Shown here one piece after another: positions 57,918 through 64,000 of a stretch of DNA of 64,000 nucleotides. Numbering within the stretch: position 1 is the stretch's first letter; every line of letters begins with the position of its first letter. The translations under genes and the position numbers were made by a program. Origin of the DNA: Rhipicephalus microplus (Eukaryota; Arthropoda; Arachnida; Ixodida; Ixodidae). The notes under the pieces were generated by a model, which did not search any database, had not been told where the DNA came from, and saw only the letters and a program-made list of their open reading frames with translations. The stretch spans positions 193,968,491-194,032,490 of the forward strand of contig NC_134702.1 of NCBI RefSeq assembly GCF_043290135.1, given 5' to 3'.

Positions 57918-57985
57918 GGCGCGCTGAATCGAACGTGGGACAACTGCGTCGTGAGAGCGACACGTTAATTACTGTGCCACCCAGG
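57918..57985 (-). tRNA. tRNA-like SINE head
   Basis: On the minus strand, GGTGGCACAGTAATTAACG (A-box position) and ACGTTCGATTCAG (B-box position) have tRNA spacing. Stems are imperfect. A CTTTCTTTCTTGCG tail-like stretch and AT repeats follow, so it is a third type of tRNA-derived repeat rather than a tRNA gene. Confidence 0.45.
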
Positions 57986-58184
57986 TGCACGTCCTTCACC
58001 TTACAAATGGCTTGCTACTTATATATACCCCTTACCACTGCTCACGAGTATCTCAGAGGGTTTACAGCATTACCAGCAAGGTGGCGAAAAGAGCGCACGT
58101 CGTGCTCTTTGCGCCATCGCACGGCGGCGCCCACTCGTGAGCGGGCGCCGCCTGGCAAGTCATGCCTAGCGCGGGCTTGCCGGC

Positions 58185-58915
58185 CTTCATTACGTCGCAT
58201 CACGCCGGCGTTGCCACGCCAGGCACCGATCCTGCCATAAACTCGCCGGTGCGCGCCACGCTGCGTTGCTTTGACGCATGCGCGTTTCAGCGCGTCCTTC
58301 GTCCCTCCGCCATGAAAAGAGGGAGATGCAGTGTTGTCTGGGTAATGAGTCGGCGCGAAATGCAGCATATCGCATTTTGCGCTGGTTGCCGTGCGGCCGC
58401 GTCGACGGATACTGGTCGCGCCTGGCGTCAGACTATAGAGTGCTCACGTTTTGCTGACGTAGCGTCGCAGTGCCCAGTGTGCGCGCACGTCAATGCTACA
58501 TTGGAATACATTGGGCCCTTCATGATGCGCTCGCAGCCGCTTTGCTAGCTCCACATACACCAAATAGGGTGTTAAGGGACGTCAATGGCTGACGAAAGTA
58601 TATGACTGGTGCAAACATGGTAATACTGATACGCGTGTCGTGTAAGACCATGACAACATGCCACGCTCACAGAGTGCTCGCGGTCGTTTTGCATAGCTCT
58701 GCATATACTAAATTTAGTATAGTTTTACGTGAATAGATGACTAAGGTAAACAACACATCCAAACATGATAATCATAACACGGAAGTCATGTACGGCATCA
58801 TTTGCCTCCACCTCGTACCATTGTGCTGATTTTAAAATGACATATAATCCTTTCTCATTTGTGCTTCGAATATCATCGATTCCCACCGTACGTGGGATCT
58901 GCCAAATTTTTTGAA
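58185..58915 (+). mobile_element. Palindromic-unit element, copy 2 (GC module and tail only)
   Basis: It contains the GC-rich module (TTGACGCATGCGCGTTTCAGCGCGTCC, GCGCGAAATGCAGCATATCGC, ACTATAGAGTGCTCACGTTTTGC), about two units and the tail (CACGGAAGTCATGTACGGC, CCACCGTACGTGG). Units upstream of the module and the TATC array are missing. Confidence 0.7.
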
Positions 58916-58961
58916 TTGCGAACCATTTCTTGGCGAACTTTAGCGACTTTGAGCGTATCTA

Positions 58962-58999
58962 TCTATCTCTCTATCTATCTATCTATCATCTATCTATCT

Positions 59000-59045
<46 letters not shown>
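58962..59045 (+). repeat. (TATC)n and (AT)n microsatellite, left part
   Basis: Imperfect TATC repeats then AT repeats, up to the SINE. Confidence 0.95.
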
Positions 59046-59048
<3 letters not shown>

Positions 59049-59280
59049 CCACCGCGGTGGTCTAGTGGCTAAGGTACTCGGCTGCTGACCCGCAGGTCGC
59101 GGGTTCGATTCCCTTCTGCGGCGGCTGCATTTCCGATGGAGGCGGAAATGTTGTAGGCCCGTGTACTGAGATTTGGGTGCACGTTAAAGAACCCCAGGTG
59201 GTCAAAATTTCCAGAGCCCTCCACTACGGCGTCTCTCATAATCAGAAGTGGTTTTGGGACGTTAAACCCCACAAATCAAT

Positions 59281-59284
<4 letters not shown>
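59046..59284 (+). mobile_element. Ruka-like SINE inside a microsatellite
   Basis: A complete plus-strand copy with A box, B box (GGTTCGATTCC) and CAATCAAT tail. Because AT repeats lie on both sides, the target duplication cannot be measured. Confidence 0.93.
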
Positions 59285-59342
<58 letters not shown>

Positions 59343-59360
59343 ATCTATCTATCTGTCTAG
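59285..59360 (+). repeat. (AT)n and (TATC)n microsatellite, right part
   Basis: About 55 bp of AT repeats then a short CATC/TATC block that leads into the first unit of the element. Confidence 0.95.
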
Positions 59361-60934
59361 CCACCTAGAACTTTTAGCTCACCTGGCCGTTTCGATGATT
59401 GTATCGATACCAAACTTGGTATGGCAGATTATGACTGTATCAAGAAGATATTTCACTAGTCTCAACATGAAAATCCGGACATGTAAGTCATGAATGTCAT
59501 GATATACACTTCATGTTCCTGTAGCTTTTGCAGTGGTTTCGTTGACAAGTCATTTTGCAAAATTGTTATGGTATGACATGATTGCATGGGGAACACAAGC
59601 CACCGACCCTAACATGAAATTCATGACATGCGTGTCATGTAACAACATGACTACATGCCACGCTCGTAATTCGCTGGCGGCCGTTTCATTAGCTTCACTT
59701 ATACCAAATTTGGTATTACGGGACGTGAATGGATCACGGAGGTGATCCATTCACGTCCTCTTTAACCGTACTGGTGCAGACATGATAAACATCAGATGCG
59801 TGTCATTTAACAACATGACTACACGGTATGCTCAAGATGCGCTTGCGGCCGTTTGCTAGCTTCACATGTACCAAACACACAATTAAGCGACGGAAACTGA
59901 CGACATAGGTAAATGACACATCCAAACATAATAATCACGACTGTGTGTCATGTAACATGACTACATGACACACTCATGATGCGCTCGAGGCCGTTTCGCT
60001 AGCTTCACATATGCCAAACTTGGTATTACGTGATGTGAATGGATGACGAAGGTGTGTTACTGTTGCAAACATGATAGTCATGAAATGCGTGTCATGTGAG
60101 AACATGACTAGATGCCACAGTCAAGGCGCTAATACATTTTGAAGTGATGTGGTGTGCGTGCCTGCCGGTGGTCATTTCGTTGCTTCACGCCGACGTTACC
60201 TGGCCAGGCACCGGTCCTTCCATATACTTGCAGGCACGTGCCGCGCAACGTTGCTCTGACGCATGCGCGCTTCAGCGCGTCCGGCGACCCTCCGTCACGA
60301 AGAGAGGCCGACGCGGTGCTGTCTTGGTAACACATCGGCGCGAAATGCAGCATGTCGCATTTCGCGCCGGTTGCCGTCGGGTCGCGCCTACGGACGCTGG
60401 TCGCGCCGGTCGCGCCTTGCGTCAGACTATAGAGTGCTCGCGTTTTGCTAACGTAGCGTCGCTGTGCCCAGCGTGCGCACGCGTCAACGCTACATTGGAG
60501 TATATGAATTGGACACGTCATGATGCACTCGCGGCCGTTCTGGTAGCACCAGATATACTAAATTTGGTGTTATGTTATGTCAATGGATGACGAATGTATT
60601 GGTGCAAACATGATAATCCTGACACACGTGTTATGTAAGAACATGACAACATACCACGCTCATGGCATGCTCGCGGCCGTTTCGCTTGCTCCACATGTAC
60701 TAAATTTCGTATCACGTGACGTGAATAGAAGACAAGCGTAAACGACACATTGAAGCATAATACTCATGACAGGGAAGTCACGTACGGCACAACTTATTTC
60801 CACTACGTAACGCTGTGCTGATTTTATAGTGATATATCAACCTTCGACATTCGTGCTTCGCACATCATCGATTTCCACTGTATGTGGAATCTGCCAATTT
60901 TTTTCTTAGTGCGAATGCATTCATTGCAAGAGTT

Positions 60935-61900
60935 CTCGCTAGCCTTCACAGCGTCGCACTTGGTGTAAGAAACGGAGAATAGGAAAAAACATTCGCTAAA
61001 CTCATGAACATGGGCTTAGAGGTGTGGCTCCTATGTGGGTGCCGTCATAATTCCTTATGATTTTCGAATATGCATAACCCCCCTTTCTCGCACCCGCCCC
61101 CTAAGTGCGACGCTGAGCTCGATTGCGCTGTTACTCAATAATCTGTGTGTTCGTGTGATTACGTCGCATTTGGAAATCTGCTCTTGGCGAAAATGAAGAA
61201 TTTCCTTGATCAAACACTTCGTGGCAGCTTAGTTCAACATGATTAAGGCAATAGCACACAGATGATAAAAACAAGATGAGAAACAGCGTGAACCAAATTT
61301 TAGATCATCCCACGTTGTCTCATATACAAGGTGGTCCACGTAATTTTCATAAAAGTTTTGGAAAAACTATAGGCTCTAGGAGCTTCTAACTCGCCTATGT
61401 TAGGGTAAATGATCTGTTCAACCACCAGCAAGAGGAACTTTATTTAGGTAACCCTTTTATTGTAGTCGAACAGTGTGAAACTTAACAAATAACCTCAGGA
61501 TCCTCAGGTTATCTTGTGCTGAAATGTGTCTAGCTGTTTTTGTAGCGTAAGCTACATTGGCTGAGGTTGAGCAGTTTCGCGTGGCAGGAAAAAAAATGAC
61601 GCACTTGCACGACGCTACATCAAACCAGTGCTAAGGTCACTATATAAAAAAAAAGGTTAGCGGCGATGGATATGCACTCAAACGCTTCAAAGCATTTGGT
61701 TGATGTCATCTTCAATCGTTATTTCATTGACGTGAGCGAGTCGGAGAGACAGACATGTTGTGCGTTTGTGTATGCGCATGCCTACGCGCGTGTGTTTACA
61801 CTTCAGTTAAACGACGCCGGTTTCAGTCTGCCAATTGTCACTAGAGCACCTTTTATTTCATTATATTTTGTTTAAATCATGTTTTACTAAGTTACATGTT
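60935..61900. other. Unannotated stretch, possible unknown repeat
   Basis: AGGTGGTCCACGTAATTTTC near 61330 and GTAGCGTAAGCTACATTGGC near 61540 have the feel of transposon sequence, but no partner end, protein or second copy is present. CCTCAGGATCCTCAGG at 61494-61509 is a small near-palindrome. Confidence 0.35.
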
Positions 61901-61905
61901 GACTT

Positions 61906-62124
61906 TATTGTCCCCAAATCACCACATGATTATGAGAGACACCGTAGTGTAGGGCTCCGAAAAATTTGACCACGTGGAGTTCTTTAACCTGCACCCGAAT
62001 CTGAGCACACGGGCCTACAGCATTTCCGCCTCCATCGTAAATGCAGCCGCCGCAGCCGGGATTCGGTCCCACGACCTGTCGGTCTGCAGCCGAGTACCTT
62101 AGCCACTAGACCGCCACTGCGGGG
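61906..62124 (-). mobile_element. Ruka-like SINE, diverged
   Basis: The body GATTATGAGAGACACCGTAGTG, TTCTTTAACCTGCACC and GCAGCCGCCGCAGCCGGG is clear and the head keeps the A box (TGGTCTAGTGG with small changes: GCGGTCTAGTGG). The tail is eroded and no duplication is visible. Confidence 0.87.
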
Positions 62125-62129
62125 CACTG

Positions 62130-63165
62130 GGGCACCTTTCGTCGTGTCGTTGAAACGGCGGCCACAGTTGGCGGACTGTAGGAGAAAGACGCCGTCTGCG
62201 TTTGTGCCCCTTGCTTTTCATCGGCCAATTTCTGTCGCCTCGCGCAACATACAAGACACGCGCGAGGCAGGAGACGCTGACTGTACTTGCGTGAGCGGTT
62301 TATTCGCTTTTTGCAAGCGTGGATGAGTGGCGTCGTCTGGTGTCATCTATCGAACTATGGTGAGAAGAAGGGAGTGGAACCGCCACCTTAAAAACAGATG
62401 TGGCAACTCAGTAGAAAAAAGCCACAGTAGTCTTGTTTTGTCTTGTTCGGGACTATGGCCATTGGTGTCCTAGCCAAAGCAAGTTCACGAAGGAGTAGTT
62501 AGTCGCAGAATAACATATTAAGCCAATGAAGCTCAGATGATAGTATCTACATTTCTCGAGAATTTCCACGGCAATGGCATGTCATACTACTCAGCAAATG
62601 CCACGTGAACGCTTGTCCAGATGACTGTTTATTTGTGATGTGTAGTGAAAGAACATGTTCTTTGCGTAGAAGGCCGTCAAACAGGTGATGATGATGATCA
62701 AAACGGCTCTTATTCACTCAGAATAATTACCAAAGAATGAATTGTATAAACTAATGAAAATTTTTCCGTAATCAATATTTATGCCCAATACACAAAACAA
62801 CGCACGTAAAAGAGAACAAGTGAAATAACTGTAGCTAACGTGGTTGCTTGGGCGAGTTGGTATGACATGATTCACCTAAAAAACAGCGCCAATAACGAGG
62901 GACAAGAGAAAGAAGGAGACAGACAGCGGCACTGACTTACAACAAGATTTATTTGCTAGAACCGCACAATATATACTTGGGCAGTATCTGGCAAAAAAAG
63001 AGAAAAATACAAAACAAACAAAACAAAATCCACCTAACAACCGCGTAGTCATCTCCACAACGCACCATGAACAACACGTGTGCTAACGTTCCGAAGGAAA
63101 TCTATTTCTTTTAGTGATAGCGCAATCGAATAACTGTGTTTCACTCGGTCAGACAAAAAAGTATA
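62130..63165. other. Unannotated stretch, no gene seen
   Basis: Ordinary sequence with short open frames only. Confidence 0.5.
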
Positions 63166-63169
63166 GTCG

Positions 63170-64000
63170 TTATCTTGACGAGAAATCAGCGTGATTAAAA
63201 CAGACTTATTATGTTACACTGTTGCTCCAGAAAAATTATTTACGAAAGTTAGAACTTATTTTTGTTGATTCAACAAGTGACATACAAATGGCACAAATGC
63301 GTTCTTTTGGCTGAAGCACAGATCCGAAGCACCGAAAGAAAGTATGTTCTTCATTTGATATTCAGCACCAGGTTATCTATTGGGATAACAAAAATATTTT
63401 TATTAATTTGTATCGGTGATATGACACAAAATAGTGCTTTATTGTTTCTGCTTCTGTACAAAAGTTGCATAGAGGCGATATCATAAGACAAGCCTTGTGT
63501 GAATATAAATTTAATGGCAGGTGACGACAGTGCGATCTGGTTATTTTGACTTCTAATTTCCTGGTATTATGACTACTATTCTGGTAAAACATGACTGGAT
63601 TTTCAACTGAAACAACAAGTGACTAAATTCTGTCAACGACGTTATTTATTCAACCGAATATGCACTGAGCAAACTTTTTCTCTATTTATCGAACTTGTTA
63701 TGGCCACTTCAGGAAGGACTGATAGTATTCGAGCATTCAATGCCGCTTGTGCCCTTTTATTTCAATTTCAACCACAACTACCAGGTATCCATAATAACTT
63801 TAGTATCCGCACCTGTTGAGAGACTGTGGAGGGAGGTGTGCGTGTTTTTGATTGATTGATATGTGGCGTTTAAGGTCCCAAAACCAACATATGAGTGCGC
63901 GTGTTTTTAAGGCCATTAATTTTGATGGAGCCCCAAGCGACGTACACACAGACAGAGAATCAGTAATTATTAGTGCGATATGAGCGTCCAACGGTAGCTT
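63170..64000 (-). pseudogene. I-like LINE ORF2 C-terminal part, copy 3, continuing past the window
   Basis: On the minus strand RNase H text IALIITDSLSVCTSLG (63920-63991) precedes the C-terminal domain with CRHLPLNLYSHKA and CNFCTEAETIKHYF (63377-63592), aligning with CRVTFLNFYSHRS and CIYCNQEETISHFL in copy 2. A short SINE fragment lies between them. The 3' end is near 63170; the 5' end is outside the window. Confidence 0.7.
63850..63894 (-). mobile_element. Strongly truncated Ruka-like SINE
   Basis: Only the GATTGATTGATATG tail and GGCGTTTAAGGTCCCAAAACC remain. A near-match, GTG(T/C)GCGTGTTTTT, flanks it at 63836-63849 and 63895-63908, consistent with target-primed insertion into the LINE. 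Confidence 0.78.

Larger units (their letters stand above)
58925..60930 (+). mobile_element. Palindromic-unit element, copy 3 (most complete)
   Basis: Order: head TTAGCGACTTTGAGCG, TATC/AT array interrupted by a SINE (59046-59284), CCTGGCCGTTTCGATGATTG, about five ~145-170 bp units, the GC-rich module (60150-60520), two more units and the tail to about 60910. Each unit has ATACCAAATTTGGTAT-like (perfect dyad at 59701-59716) and CATGACAtgcgTGTCATG-like (59622-59639) palindromes. There is no protein, no LTR and no recognised terminal repeat. Confidence 0.75.

Noticed and set aside
59400..60130. Regularly spaced direct repeats that could suggest a CRISPR array.
   Set aside because: Units are 145-170 bp and diverged, and the spacers are themselves repeats; the genome is eukaryotic and no Cas gene is present.
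60144..60590. A 148-codon open frame, with similar ones at 58162-58548 and 11083-11355.
   Set aside because: All lie in the GC-rich module of the palindromic-unit element, in different frames and on both strands, with no conserved protein between copies.

Overview
The window looks like gene-poor, repeat-rich nuclear DNA of an arthropod, most likely a hard tick (Ixodidae). The main clue is a tRNA-derived SINE with at least ten copies. It has Pol III A and B boxes, a body that ends near the conserved string GGTTTTGGGACGTTAA, and an (ATCA)n tail. It resembles the Ruka SINE described from Rhipicephalus, compared here from memory. Other clues are RTE, CR1-like and RNase H-bearing I-like LINEs, Gypsy elements, long GATA arrays and no prokaryotic gene organisation. 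Nearly every recognisable coding stretch is a decayed transposon.

Layout. 1-3330: a CR1/Jockey-like LINE 3' part with a SINE in its 3' UTR, a GATA array, then a minisatellite-bearing element. 3340-6120: mostly unrecognised, with one truncated SINE. 6128-10160: RTE and other LINE remnants and a tRNA-like sequence. 10790-16976: a nested structure, in which an unusual repeat element built of ~145-170 bp palindrome-rich units is split by a P-element-like transposon (11316-15994). That transposon has matching terminal inverted repeats, a 7-bp target duplication, a THAP zinc finger on a separate exon, and its own SINE insertion. 17650-19440: a CpG-rich segment followed by two tandem exon-like units. 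19650-19935: a TTAGTCC-type tandem repeat. 21050-32690: two I-like LINEs; the second is split inside its endonuclease domain by an opposite-strand CR1-like LINE whose ORF1 carries a 2A-like DVELNPGP motif. 32811-33112: a broken globin-like pseudogene. 33092-36000: a degraded Gypsy element. 38120-42135: a decayed low-complexity coding region and a plausible host terminal exon with a C-terminal membrane segment. 46230-51776: a second Gypsy element with ~150 bp LTRs and two SINE insertions, one in the protease active-site region. 53697-55265: a coiled-coil protein gene or young pseudogene. 56890-60930: further copies of the minisatellite element and of the palindromic-unit element. 63170-64000: the end of another I-like LINE.

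No operon-like cooperation exists here. The relationships are of nesting and relative age: SINEs sit inside LINEs, LTR elements, the P-like element and a microsatellite; a CR1-like LINE sits in an I-like LINE; the P-like element sits in the palindromic-unit element. The truncated SINE copies with target duplications fit LINE-mediated target-primed insertion. The best candidates for non-transposon biology are the globin-like pseudogene, the exon at 41720-42061, the coiled-coil frame at 53701-55265 and the CpG-rich/duplicated-exon locus at 17650-19440.
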